From: a bacterium
GTDB lineage: Bacteria > Fidelibacterota > Marinisomatia > Marinisomatales > JAHJCW01
Direction: 5' to 3'
DNA: 64,000 nt
Assembly: GCA_028282845.1 (NCBI GenBank)
Contig: JANQGY010000015.1
Location: 157,406 to 221,405, forward strand
The position numbers and the translations under genes are program-made. The notes beneath the pieces were generated by a model, which was given only the letters and a program-made list of their open reading frames with translations, did not search any database and was not told the DNA's origin. Positions within the stretch are counted from its first letter, which is position 1; every line of letters starts with the position of its first letter. Of the stretch, positions 8,773-18,881 are shown in pieces.

Positions 8773-10788
8773 TTATTCGTACCAAATAACTCCACCTTCA
8801 TTGACTGGAGGAATTTCAACGAAATATTTATCTTCATCATTAATTATTTGAAGTATAGTTTTTTCTCCAAGAAAAGGTAAATATGATACTTTAACATTCT
8901 TTTTATTATTTGGGAGGAATAATCGTATTCCTTTGACAGGTTTTTGTTTACTATTCCTATTTGCTTCTAATCCGGTCAAATTTGTTAAGAAAATGTGCGG
9001 TTTATTAGCAACATTAGTTATTTGTGCAGCAATATATGGAGGAGCATCAAGAACATGCCTATTCGCGCTAATATTTAAATAATCTATATCATTCAAGAAT
9101 TTTTGTATTTTTGAATAGAAATTTGATCCTTTATACCAGCCTACGCGACTGTTCACATTATATTCATATTTACTTTGCTTAAAATATTCTGATCCGGGAC
9201 AATTCTTATAATAAACAAATGTTTTGTTCGGGCAATATTCGACATCTGATATAGCATTTATGCTGAATAATATTTCGTTTGCCAAGAAATTATTATCACG
9301 AAGTTCTCTTTTTTCATCATACTCACCTAATTCACCGCTAATAATAAACTTGGTTCCGTTCTCATGCAGATCCGAGATTTGACTTAACTCGTCATCACTT
9401 AAGCAAAAAACGTTCGGAAGAATTAATATATTTCCATTGTACTTATCAATCGTTCTAGGAGTCACTATTTCAAATTCCCGATGTCCCGTAAGTAATAGAT
9501 GCATATATCCAAAAAATGATTTAATATATTCGCCGGGGAAGTAATTTCGTGATTTAGGTGAGAAGTATATACCTATTGGATTTTCAGCATTTCTAGGTTT
9601 ATAGAATACATCTTCATATTTATCAATCCATTCAAAAATTTTTGTACGAGTAGCAATATCATTCGATCCTGACATTACATGTCCGCGGGCATCCCAAGTA
9701 TTGTTACCAGCCATCACATGGGATAGTATCATATTCTCCATTGCTTCGGAGATTTCTACGCCCTCATTTTCATCCCAAGAATAACTTAGCATCCACGATG
9801 CCTTTCCTTCGGCAAAAGCCCTGAAAGTATACATTCCTGCTAAATATGATACCCAGTCAAATGGGGATCTTTCAGCCGCCGTATAACCACCCTCACTATA
9901 TTCGTGTGCAATTGCATCTACAACTTGATACATCTCATATACATCTGCACCTACCCTAACAGCATCGTCACCTAATCCAGGATATACTTCGGCAATTGTC
10001 ATACAATTTGGATTAACGTATTTAACATTCTTATCTACTTCCTTCATAAATTGGGTTAATACATCAATTCTAAAATCAATCCATTTTATAAAATTCGGAT
10101 CTTCATAATTGCCAAGTTGAATATCAGTTTTGGCGTCAATTCCGGTTAATTCTTTAAATGCTGCAACAGTGTAGTCATCAAAACTCGCCCAGGTATCCCA
10201 CCAACCTTCGAAATGAGTCATCCAATATGGGATATCAACATGAATTCCATCAATTCCAGTTTCAGCGATCTGTCTAACTCTTTCCATGTATATTTCTTTC
10301 CATTCCGTAGCAAACGGGGAAATCCAGCTATCTTCATCACCTTCGCTGATCCAAAAAGCATGTTCTTCTCCGAAAACAGCCGGATCACCATCAATGTTTC
10401 TTTGAACCCAATCGGGGTGATCTTTAAAAAATGTATGCTCCTTAGAATCAGATTCAGTTGTTATTATTTCAAGTCCTTCGATATAAACAAAAATACGGTT
10501 ATCAGCAGCATGAGCTGCGTCTGTTGCCATTTTGATTGCTTTTAATTTTTCATCAGGATTCAAAAAACTTGAATAATAACCGGTTAAACTATTGTCAATC
10601 TCAATTCCATACACATTGCTTTCTGTTGCACTCGCAATCACTTCATCAACATTATCTTGATTTATTCCATGCCCGGCAATACGAACATAATGCGTCCAAT
10701 TTTGTTTATCTGATTTTTTTTCGTTGCAAGAAAACAAGCAGAACATTCCCAATATTACTGTTACAGCTAATAATGATACTTTTTTCAT
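8773..10788 (-). CDS. Putative glycoside hydrolase lipoprotein (GHL-like)
   Basis: 671 residues with lipoprotein signal (GMFCLFSCNEKK). The barrel-like domain carries AETGIDGIHVDIPYWMTHFEGWWDTW, aligning in style with AETGIDGSYVDWTQI of its neighbour at 6497, and PNCMTIAEVYPG with a candidate catalytic glutamate. A Rossmann-like segment with ILILPNVFCLSDDELSQISDLHENGTKFIISGELG near residues 450-490 corresponds to the GH42-type trimerisation domain. It lies 14 bp after the Tat-exported gene and 95 bp before its paralogue at 6497-8677. The pair probably arose by duplication and diverged strongly. Confidence 0.7.
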   Translation of the reverse strand: MKKVSLLAVTVILGMFCLFSCNEKKSDKQNWTHYVRIAGHGINQDNVDEVIASATESNVYGIEIDNSLTGYYSSFLNPDEKLKAIKMATDAAHAADNRIFVYIEGLEIITTESDSKEHTFFKDHPDWVQRNIDGDPAVFGEEHAFWISEGDEDSWISPFATEWKEIYMERVRQIAETGIDGIHVDIPYWMTHFEGWWDTWASFDDYTVAAFKELTGIDAKTDIQLGNYEDPNFIKWIDFRIDVLTQFMKEVDKNVKYVNPNCMTIAEVYPGLGDDAVRVGADVYEMYQVVDAIAHEYSEGGYTAAERSPFDWVSYLAGMYTFRAFAEGKASWMLSYSWDENEGVEISEAMENMILSHVMAGNNTWDARGHVMSGSNDIATRTKIFEWIDKYEDVFYKPRNAENPIGIYFSPKSRNYFPGEYIKSFFGYMHLLLTGHREFEIVTPRTIDKYNGNILILPNVFCLSDDELSQISDLHENGTKFIISGELGEYDEKRELRDNNFLANEILFSINAISDVEYCPNKTFVYYKNCPGSEYFKQSKYEYNVNSRVGWYKGSNFYSKIQKFLNDIDYLNISANRHVLDAPPYIAAQITNVANKPHIFLTNLTGLEANRNSKQKPVKGIRLFLPNNKKNVKVSYLPFLGEKTILQIINDEDKYFVEIPPVNEGGVIWYE

Positions 10789-10802
10789 TTTTAAACCCTT
10801 GT

Positions 10803-12344
10803 TTAACCTCTTGTTGGTCTTAATGTTAATGAATTATCTTCGTTCGTTTTTTGATGACACGCCCATTGAACCGGATACTTAATACCCTTAACAATGATCT
10901 CGGCTTTCACTTTTAAACCTTTCCAATCTGTACCGGGCGGTAGCATAATTTGAGCTTGTCTTACCTTGCCGGGTTTCGGATAACCTGCATCTAAACATCC
11001 TGAAACTTCAATATTCCTTTTTTCATCAAATACGGTTAAACACAGTACTCCGGGAACTCCTGCGAGACCATCATTAACCATACCAAATATCAATCCAGGA
11101 TGATTATTCCTTTCAAAATGCCAAATCCATGACGGCCTAACCCGGTATCCGATGTTTCTTGCCATTTCATCAATTGTTTCCGGATACTGATTGTAATACC
11201 TCAAAATATTTTCAGATGATATATTATGCCAATTCCAAAGTGACATGTAATGAGGGCTTACATCCTTAATATGAGAAATCATTCTATCTGTATAAGGTAT
11301 CCCTTCTTCTATTCGCAACGAATCCGGTGTCCCGTCCGACATTCCTGCTTCAATAGTCGCACCACACCAAACCGGCCTATTGCTTAGCGCCTCAATTTGT
11401 CGATTCTCGATGTAAATCGTGTCAGTTCTTAGCCAATTATGGCTCCTGATAGTTCTATCCAAAACCTCTGAATTACCTACCCTACTCCAATCCGGTTGAG
11501 TGTTGGTAGTTAATGGAGTTTTATCCCAAATTTCATTTTGTATTTCAAACATTTTAACTGAGGTGTTTTCTGCAATAGTATAATCTGGGAAAGGATTACC
11601 TTTAAATGGCCAGGTATGACCTTCACCCCAAAATCCATACATAAATGTGTCAATGTATTCCACGTCAGGATGACCGTTATATTTATCGGCTAAAAGTTGA
11701 TTTAACTCGGTATATGCTCTTATAAATTCCGGATGATCATAGCGTGGAGCGTAATGTACTTTACCTTTAATACCAATTTCGTCAGTGGTACCTAATTTCA
11801 CAAAAGAAATTTTGTCAGCTAGAAAATCCGGGACAGAATGTGGTTCAATAACCGGACTCATCAACTGAACTCTAAAACCAACTCTTTTTCCGTATTGTTT
11901 TGCAAGATCAAAAGCGATTTTCCAATGCTCAGGCAGATTCAATTTGCCCGGCTGTTTCTGTACGTCTCTCCAATCGACACGGATATAAATCTTAGAAGCA
12001 AATGGAATTTTTACTAGATCTTCTAATGCTTTTTCCATGTCTTTACTATGTACTTTTGGTGGTCCAACTTCATCGCATAGATAAACTACCAGTCCCATGC
12101 CAAAATTTTGGATAATCTTTTTTGAAGCACTTGTAGCCATCACGACATGACTTCCAGGTACAACTACCTCCGGCTCATATATTGGAAAGGGCCCCTGATT
12201 AAGTCTCTTCTTTACCGCTGGTCCGGGGCCAAAATCATACCCATCCCAAATATGGGCAGGTACAAATCCGCTTAATCTACTTGTACCTAAACCCGCAGCT
12301 ATTGCCCCTAACCCACTCGCTTTCAAAAAACTTCTACGTTTCAT
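10803..12344 (-). CDS. Tat-exported DUF4832-like putative glycoside hydrolase
   Basis: 513 residues. The N-terminus MKRRSFLKASGLGAIAAG is a textbook twin-arginine signal (RRSFLK), so the protein is exported folded. The domain resembles the lipoprotein at 5148-6500: DWRDVQKQPGKLNLPEHWKIA, GKRVGFRVQLMSP, and DTFMYGFWGEGHTWPF where the glutamate is a candidate catalytic residue. The C-terminal 90 residues look like a beta-sandwich. A tatC gene is in this window at 59617. It follows the GH36 gene by 9 bp. Function as a glycan-active enzyme is inferred from fold and context. Confidence 0.72.
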   Translation of the reverse strand: MKRRSFLKASGLGAIAAGLGTSRLSGFVPAHIWDGYDFGPGPAVKKRLNQGPFPIYEPEVVVPGSHVVMATSASKKIIQNFGMGLVVYLCDEVGPPKVHSKDMEKALEDLVKIPFASKIYIRVDWRDVQKQPGKLNLPEHWKIAFDLAKQYGKRVGFRVQLMSPVIEPHSVPDFLADKISFVKLGTTDEIGIKGKVHYAPRYDHPEFIRAYTELNQLLADKYNGHPDVEYIDTFMYGFWGEGHTWPFKGNPFPDYTIAENTSVKMFEIQNEIWDKTPLTTNTQPDWSRVGNSEVLDRTIRSHNWLRTDTIYIENRQIEALSNRPVWCGATIEAGMSDGTPDSLRIEEGIPYTDRMISHIKDVSPHYMSLWNWHNISSENILRYYNQYPETIDEMARNIGYRVRPSWIWHFERNNHPGLIFGMVNDGLAGVPGVLCLTVFDEKRNIEVSGCLDAGYPKPGKVRQAQIMLPPGTDWKGLKVKAEIIVKGIKYPVQWACHQKTNEDNSLTLRPTRG

Positions 12345-12353
12345 CTTTATTCG

Positions 12354-14450
12354 TTATTTAGGTACAGCTTTTAATAATAGAGATTCATCAAAGTTTATTT
12401 CTAATGTGGCATTTCTACCTTCAACTTGACCAAGATCAATATTATTTACATAATCAATTATTTTGTATTTTTCATCTGACAAACCACGTAATTCGACATT
12501 GCCACTAAACTTGTCTGCATAAAAACTATAATAAAATATTCTATCTTTTTCGATAACATGAGTTTCGGGATTATCATATCCAATATCATACAATTTGCCA
12601 AGATAAACTCCGGTGGAAATCATTTCATTATTATATATATCTAACCATTTTTTCCATATTTCTTCCTTCTCAGCAGTAAGAGCTATCTTAGATTCACTTG
12701 CCGGTTTTCCAAATCCTTCATTTATCTTTTCCTCGGGAGGCCAAGTAAATTTTGTCCCGATAACACCACCGATGCCAACAGTGGTTGCCCAATCATTTCG
12801 ACCGTCACTTAATTCAACATGGTCTCCATAATATGCAGTTCTATGTCCCATTAGTGCTCTCAATGTTTTTCCTTTATGCCTGATCTGCCATGAACTCTCG
12901 GGATCAGATGATACCGGCTGATTCATGTAAGGTAGAATGTAGAATGAGTAAGCCGTCCCGCAGGGGCATATTTCTACAACTGCCTCAGGATTAATTTCAA
13001 GCGCAGTTTCATAGATTAAACGAAAAAATTCCGGTACAGCTTCAACTGCTTCTTCCGGTCTTGCATGATTATGAAGTTTATTATAGCAAGGGGGAGCGCC
13101 GTTAAGGTGTTGACCGTCTATTTTTAGTCCATCATAACCCCAATCAGTCATAATTTTTTTCACAAGATTAACCGTGTATTCCTGTACAGGTTTATATGCC
13201 GGACAAAGATAGTATGAATCCCACCAAGTAATATCTTGAGTAGATCCGTCGCTATTTAACAATAGATAATCTTCGTGATTATTAATTAAGTCAGTACCGG
13301 GATCTACTGCCATAGGTGCCCACCATAATTTTGCTTTCATACCATATTTGTGGATTTCATCTACAAATTTCCGCATATCAGCATCACCATTGGGAAATTT
13401 ATCTTTTAATAAATACCAATCGCCTTCCGCTGTTTGGTAACCATCATCCAACACTGCCCATTGGTAGCCCATCTCAGCTACTTTCGGTAGGGCGTTAAAT
13501 ATCTGATCTGAAGTAAAATTTCTTTCAAATCCCCAAGCGCACCATATCGGCTCAAAAGCCGTATCGGGTGTTTCTTTAAATTTAATTCCCCTTTTAATCA
13601 TCAATTCGCGAAACGTTTCTAACGCAGCAAAATAATCGCCTTCATGTACTGTTACAAATGTTGTAAAAGTGTTGAATGACTCGTTTGCTCTAAGATTTAT
13701 ATTCTTAACGTATTTTATACCGATATATGCACCTGAGGCGTCCGGCATGTTGACCGGTAGAGATACTAATTTAGGAACTAATTCTAAAAGTCCAACACCT
13801 ACCCCAAACCGACTATTCCATACATCGGATACAGGAGTTCCGCCACCATAGTCTGATGAGTTCATGCCCATATAATTCTGTTGTGCAAATCCTACATTTA
13901 AGGGCATCACCCAATCCGGTCTTTCGTCATAGGAGCCGCTTTGGTAAGACCAAAATGCCTCACCCTTTTGTTCAGGCAATACATTTATTTTGTATTGATT
14001 ATTTGTCCAACCATCAATTTGTAAATCATCTTCACTAATATTTCGATAATTAACATGATATACGATAGTATTAGGAAATTCATTATATGCTTTTGCAATA
14101 ATTGTCTTTTCAAGCTTATCAGTTTTTCCGACAACCTTGTATTGTTTTCCTTTGCCGATATCGTCATTTATATTAGATGATTTATTCGATTTAAATTCGA
14201 ATTTGCTTATATCCTTCCCATTAATTGTAACATATTCGGATAATGTAAAATCACCAATATCATTTTTTTGAGAACTAAGATTTGAAATGAGCTTACTTTG
14301 CATTGATTCATCAAATACAATTTTTATATTTTTATTTTCTATTACTTTAGTATCTTGGTCAACCATCAGTGAATTATTGCCACATCCATATATTAATACT
14401 AACAGGACAACCAAAAATGGTTTTACTATCATTAATTGTAAATTTGTCAT
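12354..14450 (-). CDS. GH36-family alpha-galactosidase, lipoprotein
   Basis: 698 residues with lipobox LIYGC (Cys23). The catalytic barrel starts near residue 300 (PIWCAWGFER, then GYQWAVLDDGYQTAEGDW). The GYDGLKID motif at 438-445 places the nucleophile at Asp445 and SSDPES puts the acid/base at Asp516, the spacing expected of clan GH-D enzymes. The family removes terminal alpha-linked galactose or N-acetylgalactosamine. AGGAGG precedes the ATG by 4 bases. This is the one enzyme of the cluster whose family is clear, and it agrees with the tagatose-type catabolic genes upstream. Whether it prefers Gal or GalNAc cannot be read from the sequence. Confidence 0.85.
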   Translation of the reverse strand: MTNLQLMIVKPFLVVLLVLIYGCGNNSLMVDQDTKVIENKNIKIVFDESMQSKLISNLSSQKNDIGDFTLSEYVTINGKDISKFEFKSNKSSNINDDIGKGKQYKVVGKTDKLEKTIIAKAYNEFPNTIVYHVNYRNISEDDLQIDGWTNNQYKINVLPEQKGEAFWSYQSGSYDERPDWVMPLNVGFAQQNYMGMNSSDYGGGTPVSDVWNSRFGVGVGLLELVPKLVSLPVNMPDASGAYIGIKYVKNINLRANESFNTFTTFVTVHEGDYFAALETFRELMIKRGIKFKETPDTAFEPIWCAWGFERNFTSDQIFNALPKVAEMGYQWAVLDDGYQTAEGDWYLLKDKFPNGDADMRKFVDEIHKYGMKAKLWWAPMAVDPGTDLINNHEDYLLLNSDGSTQDITWWDSYYLCPAYKPVQEYTVNLVKKIMTDWGYDGLKIDGQHLNGAPPCYNKLHNHARPEEAVEAVPEFFRLIYETALEINPEAVVEICPCGTAYSFYILPYMNQPVSSDPESSWQIRHKGKTLRALMGHRTAYYGDHVELSDGRNDWATTVGIGGVIGTKFTWPPEEKINEGFGKPASESKIALTAEKEEIWKKWLDIYNNEMISTGVYLGKLYDIGYDNPETHVIEKDRIFYYSFYADKFSGNVELRGLSDEKYKIIDYVNNIDLGQVEGRNATLEINFDESLLLKAVPK

Positions 14451-14467
14451 GTCTCCTCCTAAAATAT

Positions 14468-15538
14468 TTATTTTTTGTTTAAAATCTTAAGTGCATTCTT
14501 TTTATAAATCTTCTTTAATATATTGTCTTCTAAACCGAATCCATTTAGTGCCCAGTGGTACCCAAATTGATCTGTTTCGTAAAAATGTTCATCGTCGGTT
14601 TCTAATATTCTAAATGTGATTTTGTACATTTCCTTATCGAAACCCATGTCAGTTCCATACAATAAACGACTCTGATATTTTTTGTAAAACTCTGCGACAA
14701 ATCTTGGAATCGGAGCCGTCTCAGCATATCTTGCAGAGATATCAGCATATAGATTTGGATAAATGTCTAACAACCTACCCAGTATGGATAAATCGTGTGA
14801 GCAATTTGCAAAATGACAGGCAATGAATGTTGTCTTTGGGTGCCTTTTTATGGCATTTTCAAGGGTCGTAATCATATCACCATGGTTTAGTATATCGGGC
14901 TTATTATCGAGTCTCCATGTAAATGCATTTGGTAACCCATCGTTTGTATTATCCATTTTTTCATACATCCATATTGGTTCAGCTACGTGTATGTTAATTG
15001 GCATATCTAGCTCAGCGCATTTTTCTAATAACGGGTCCATTCTTGGATCATCAATATGAATACCATTAGACGGCACTGGGTAACTATAGAATAGTCCCCA
15101 CCCTTTATCACCTAACTCTCCAACACCAGTGGCTCCAACCTTATGGCATCTTTCAAGTTCAGCTACAGCATTTTTTTGCCATCCTTCTTTATCGCTACCC
15201 GTAAAATCAAAACCGCACCATATTTCAAACCGATCTTCATATTTTGAATACAAAGTATATACAGAATCAAATTTTGCTCCGGTCAATGTTGAAAGAATTA
15301 CAGTTTTTTCAATACCCAACTCGTCCATATTTTTTGCCCAGAGATCAACATCTGCCTCCGTTTCAGGATAAGCATGCGAATGCATATCTATGACTGGGAA
15401 CTTTGCTTTTTTTATGTCAGTTCTTGGAATATTATAGATTGATCTTGGTCTAAAATCTTTAACTAATAAAGTATCAAGCAAACTTTGAGAATAGCCTATT
15501 GTTGTCAAAAAAATAATATTGATTAATATTAATCGCAT
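14468..15538 (-). CDS. Exported amidohydrolase-2 family metal-dependent hydrolase
   Basis: About 356 residues. The ATG at 15538 is chosen because AGAGGAA lies 11 bases before it and it begins a signal peptide (MRLILINIIFLTTIGYSQ); a start 24 bases upstream would overlap the previous gene. The barrel has the amidohydrolase metal motif DMHSHAYP, GVGELGDKGWG, NIHVAEP with the third histidine, ACHFANCSHD and a late GTDMG aspartate. The family includes decarboxylases and lactonases. In this locus it could act on a sugar lactone or an ester, or deacylate an amino sugar, but nothing in the sequence decides this. It ends 17 bp before the GH36 gene. Confidence 0.78.
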   Translation of the reverse strand: MRLILINIIFLTTIGYSQSLLDTLLVKDFRPRSIYNIPRTDIKKAKFPVIDMHSHAYPETEADVDLWAKNMDELGIEKTVILSTLTGAKFDSVYTLYSKYEDRFEIWCGFDFTGSDKEGWQKNAVAELERCHKVGATGVGELGDKGWGLFYSYPVPSNGIHIDDPRMDPLLEKCAELDMPINIHVAEPIWMYEKMDNTNDGLPNAFTWRLDNKPDILNHGDMITTLENAIKRHPKTTFIACHFANCSHDLSILGRLLDIYPNLYADISARYAETAPIPRFVAEFYKKYQSRLLYGTDMGFDKEMYKITFRILETDDEHFYETDQFGYHWALNGFGLEDNILKKIYKKNALKILNKK

Positions 15539-15554
15539 GCTTATTAATTCCTCT

Positions 15555-16562
15555 TTATTCAAGTATTAGCAATTTAGTTGTTTGTGTTCGATGCTGATTT
15601 ATTATTGATACAAAATACATACCGGTTTTTAAATCCTTAATCGGAAGATGAAACGGAGCAGTCTTCTCGTCTGCATTAAATGTTCTTGAGTATATTTCTT
15701 TTCCCAGAATGGAATATATTTTTATTTTATATTTTTCATTAGGTAAAAATTCAACCTTGAATGATACATTGGCATTATACGTATTTTTACTAATTGGGTT
15801 AGGATAAATTGAAAAATTGGTGTGCTTATTTAATCCTTTTTCATCTTTTACTCTTAAGTTATTTGGAAATAAGTCCTCTTGTCTGCTACTAATTCTTACC
15901 TCATCTATCCAACCCTCAAAATCTTTAATGGAAGGTTTTTGCGTATCACTCCTATACCATGCTCCAATTGCTAAAGGATCATCATTCATTAATGGTACTT
16001 TATCAAAAACTATTGATTCGGTTGGATTTGTTGTATTCTCATTCCAAAAATGAACTACTTGACTATTATAATCATAGTATGCAGCAATAAATTGCCATTG
16101 CCCCGTTTCAATAGTAAAATTGCTTGAAACGTAATGAGCCTGATCATTGGCGTCGCGAATTAAAAATTCGATTTTTTTTGTTGTCTGAATTCTTAGAGCA
16201 TAATTAGTTGTTTTTGGTGATATAAATTGATCGCCTTTTGTGACAAGAAAATGAACGTTATTAATAATTTTTGGATATATCCAAAGTGATATTCCAATAT
16301 TTTCACTATTAAAATCTAAATCAGGATCATCTTCTACCAGGAAGTAGTCATATCCTCCAGGTGTTTCAAGATCTAAGTAAGAACCACTAATACCATTTTC
16401 TGAGCTAAAGTGTGCAGAATTGATCAATGTACCAGCATTATTAACCGAATCCCAATCTGCGTTATCATCGCCATTAGCGGAAAATGACCAGAAACCGCCC
16501 TTACTTTGAGTATACAAAACCGAAACAAAGATAAATGACAATATGTAAATATATCTCACCAT
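15555..16562 (-). CDS. Secreted LamG-like protein with C-terminal sorting domain
   Basis: About 335 residues from the ATG at 16562, which has GGAG 6 bases upstream and opens a signal peptide (MVRYIYILSFIFVSVLYTQ); the longer frame from 16607 adds 15 residues that do not look like a leader. Residues about 30-235 form a concanavalin/LamG-like sandwich (DYFLVEDDPDLDFNSENIGISLWIYPK, WQFIAAYYDYNSQVVHFW). The last 80 residues (FSIYPNPISK... KIYSILGKEIYSR... DLKTGMYFVSI) match a type IX secretion type-A sorting domain. It probably binds a glycan at the cell surface. Confidence 0.82.
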   Translation of the reverse strand: MVRYIYILSFIFVSVLYTQSKGGFWSFSANGDDNADWDSVNNAGTLINSAHFSSENGISGSYLDLETPGGYDYFLVEDDPDLDFNSENIGISLWIYPKIINNVHFLVTKGDQFISPKTTNYALRIQTTKKIEFLIRDANDQAHYVSSNFTIETGQWQFIAAYYDYNSQVVHFWNENTTNPTESIVFDKVPLMNDDPLAIGAWYRSDTQKPSIKDFEGWIDEVRISSRQEDLFPNNLRVKDEKGLNKHTNFSIYPNPISKNTYNANVSFKVEFLPNEKYKIKIYSILGKEIYSRTFNADEKTAPFHLPIKDLKTGMYFVSIINQHRTQTTKLLILE

Positions 16563-16589
16563 ATCTATTCTCCAATTATTTAAAACAAT

Positions 16590-16625
16590 AGATAAGGCTC
16601 CCATCAATTTGAATAGGAGCCTTAT
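16590..16625. terminator. Intercistronic hairpin
   Basis: A strong inverted repeat: ATAAGGCTCC pairs with GGAGCCTTAT around a 14-base loop. The T-run follows on the plus strand, where there is no gene, so on the minus strand it is less a classical terminator than a processing or stabilising hairpin between the beta-propeller gene and the LamG gene. Confidence 0.55.
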
Positions 16626-16657
16626 TTTTCATTATGCGCGTGTACTCTTCGTTATAA

Positions 16658-17824
16658 TTATCCTGAGGTATAATCGGGTCCGGGAGCCTGCGGAATTCCA
16701 ATAAATACACTCATTACTTCTCCAATGCCACCCCAACCAGGAAAAACTATGTAGATAATCTTCTTTACATAGTTAAGGTATCTCATAGGGGTCATCAGTT
16801 CACCTTCGAATAATGCGTTTACTGATAGATCATCAGGATTAAGTGTGTATAAAGTGGTTTCCCAAGCTTCGGTAAAGTACACTGTTCCGTTTTCATCAAT
16901 TTCAATTCCTACCGGTGAATTGCCTTCATAGACAGCTACAGGATTTTCTAATCCGTTGGCAGTTATATCCATTCTCCACAATGTGCTGCCCCAAATTTCT
17001 GTGAAATAAAAATAGTCCCCAAAAATTCTACATGATTTTGTCTCACCACCATATGTTCCATCTTCAACTGCTTGCAATTGATTTCCCGAGGGATCTATTC
17101 GAACTACTCCACCACTACCTTGAAGTATATAAGTATTTCCTGAACCATCCCAATCAATATCGCGTACACCTTCCACTGCAGCATATTCTTCTGATGTTGA
17201 ACCATCAGGTGATATCCTTGTAACGGTACCATCCCAAGATTGACAAACATATAGCCATTTTTCAGGACCAAATCGAATTGCCCCACTAGGTCCTACTTCA
17301 GCAAAAACGGTCATATTATCATTTGTATCAATTTTATAAATGACACCATCGCCTGCCGAACCAATATAAACATTTCCATCATCATCGGCATCAACACCCA
17401 TTGGCCAATTTATATCGGTAGTAACATACTGAATTGCGTCTTTAAAAGTAAATTCACCGGAGTTACTCCAAAATTCAGATCCTTTGATCGCAACTTTTAC
17501 TTCTACAGTTTGACCGGTTAGGTCTGGCGTTTCAACCTGAAGGCTAGTTGTCGACGCGGAGATTATTGTACCCACAAGCTGTCCAAATGATACTAGATTC
17601 TCATCAGCAACATTGCTAAATCCGCTACCGTTTATTGTTATTATATCCTTTAGATAGCCTTCAGAGGGAGTAATTTCAGTAATAACTGCAGGACCTTGAC
17701 CGGTAGGATTAGGATCCGGATTATCTGATCCATATACAGTATGTTTTAGCTGATCACATGAATTAAGCATAAATCCCAATACAGCTATGAATCCTATAAT
17801 TTTTAACAATTTAGTATTTTTCAT
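16658..17824 (-). CDS. IPT/TIG and beta-propeller lipoprotein
   Basis: 388 residues. Lipoprotein signal with MLNSC near residue 23. An IPT/TIG immunoglobulin-like domain at about 45-128 (ITEITPSEGYLKDIITINGSGFS). From 133 onward repeated NHL/SMP-30-like blades (WPMGVDADDDGNVYIGS, GVRDIDWDGSGNTYILQG, PVGIEIDENGTVYFTE) form a beta-propeller. GAGGAA lies 9 bases before the ATG. It lies 2 bp after the PorV-like gene. Surface binding or a lyase/lactonase-like activity are both compatible; no catalytic residues can be assigned. Confidence 0.75.
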   Translation of the reverse strand: MKNTKLLKIIGFIAVLGFMLNSCDQLKHTVYGSDNPDPNPTGQGPAVITEITPSEGYLKDIITINGSGFSNVADENLVSFGQLVGTIISASTTSLQVETPDLTGQTVEVKVAIKGSEFWSNSGEFTFKDAIQYVTTDINWPMGVDADDDGNVYIGSAGDGVIYKIDTNDNMTVFAEVGPSGAIRFGPEKWLYVCQSWDGTVTRISPDGSTSEEYAAVEGVRDIDWDGSGNTYILQGSGGVVRIDPSGNQLQAVEDGTYGGETKSCRIFGDYFYFTEIWGSTLWRMDITANGLENPVAVYEGNSPVGIEIDENGTVYFTEAWETTLYTLNPDDLSVNALFEGELMTPMRYLNYVKKIIYIVFPGWGGIGEVMSVFIGIPQAPGPDYTSG

Positions 17825-17826
17825 AA

Positions 17827-18834
17827 TTAATTCCTCAAATATCTAAAGTCAAATGAAATCATATTTACTGCATCGAAATGATCGAATGCTAAATAACTGT
17901 AATTTATGCTTAGTAATAGATTACTTATTGCTACATTCAATCCACCACCGAATGATACGCTTTCTTCATCATAATTTGTTTTATATCCGGCTCTAAGAAA
18001 CGCGAGATTTTTAAATTGGTATTCACCTCCAAAATGTAATCTTTCCGAATAATCTCTCGGATGTAGAGCATCTACAGCAAATGTTAACTTATGATCAGAT
18101 TCATCTTTCCATAGGGTCATTAGATCCATTGCTAAACCGAACCTAAAGGTCAATGGTAGAGGAAAATATTCAGCTAAGTATTTTACTTCAGATGAAAAAT
18201 TCTGCAATGACATACCAAATCTTAGGTCTTTAAATCCTGTATAGTACAAGGTACCTACGTCCATTGCCACTACTTCCATTTTGGCTGTATACTCTTTTGG
18301 ATCATCAAATGAGCCTTCACTATTTGATCCTAGGTTCTCATGGATATATTTAATTTGTCCTCCGAAAGAAAACTGATTCGAAACTCTTCTTCCGTAGCTA
18401 AGTCCGATAGCATAATTAGTTGGCGAAAATGTTCCTGTTTCTTCAAAACCAACTCCTGTTGCCGATCTCTTAGTACCATGAATAGTTCCCCAGTCTACAT
18501 TACTTACACTAGCGCCGATAATACCAATTTTTCCTGCATCAAATGTTACCGCACTTGAAAAAACAGATATATCAGCGATCCATTGTGTTTGATTTACTAA
18601 AACCGTATGACCTTCAGTATGAGCAATTCCCGCAGGATTCCAGAAAATTGATTCAGCTCCACCGCCAATTGCAGTAAATGCTCCTCCCATCGCAGAGGCT
18701 CTTGCTCCATTTGGAATAGAAAGCCATTTCATTCCTGATTGAGCTACTTTCTTTATTCCATCTCCATAAGCTATGTTGGAAAAGCAAAGCGATAGGGTTA
18801 CCAAAAGCAAAATATTTTTGTATGTAATTCTCAT
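17827..18834 (-). CDS. PorV/PorQ family outer-membrane protein
   Basis: About 335 residues from the ATG at 18834 (GGAGG 7 bases upstream, then a signal peptide MRITYKNILLLVTLSLCFSN). The start of the mature protein, KWLSIPNGARASAMGGAFTAIGGGAESIFWNPAGIA, is the typical N-terminus of PorV/PorQ barrels. The rest is beta-barrel-like. In the type IX system PorV carries cargo between translocon and the surface-attachment complex. Here it sits inside a carbohydrate locus beside proteins that carry C-terminal sorting-like tails, so it may be a dedicated partner for them. The frame extends 45 bases upstream, but that part lacks a leader. Confidence 0.83.
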   Translation of the reverse strand: MRITYKNILLLVTLSLCFSNIAYGDGIKKVAQSGMKWLSIPNGARASAMGGAFTAIGGGAESIFWNPAGIAHTEGHTVLVNQTQWIADISVFSSAVTFDAGKIGIIGASVSNVDWGTIHGTKRSATGVGFEETGTFSPTNYAIGLSYGRRVSNQFSFGGQIKYIHENLGSNSEGSFDDPKEYTAKMEVVAMDVGTLYYTGFKDLRFGMSLQNFSSEVKYLAEYFPLPLTFRFGLAMDLMTLWKDESDHKLTFAVDALHPRDYSERLHFGGEYQFKNLAFLRAGYKTNYDEESVSFGGGLNVAISNLLLSINYSYLAFDHFDAVNMISFDFRYLRN

Positions 18835-18881
18835 TATATACCTCCAATAATTATTACTTTGTTTGTGATTAGTATTCATGA

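Noticed and set aside
12354..14450. Glycosidase of family GH27 or GH31 instead of GH36
   Set aside because: The GYDGLKID and SSDPES motif pair and the large N-terminal beta domain fit GH36 best.
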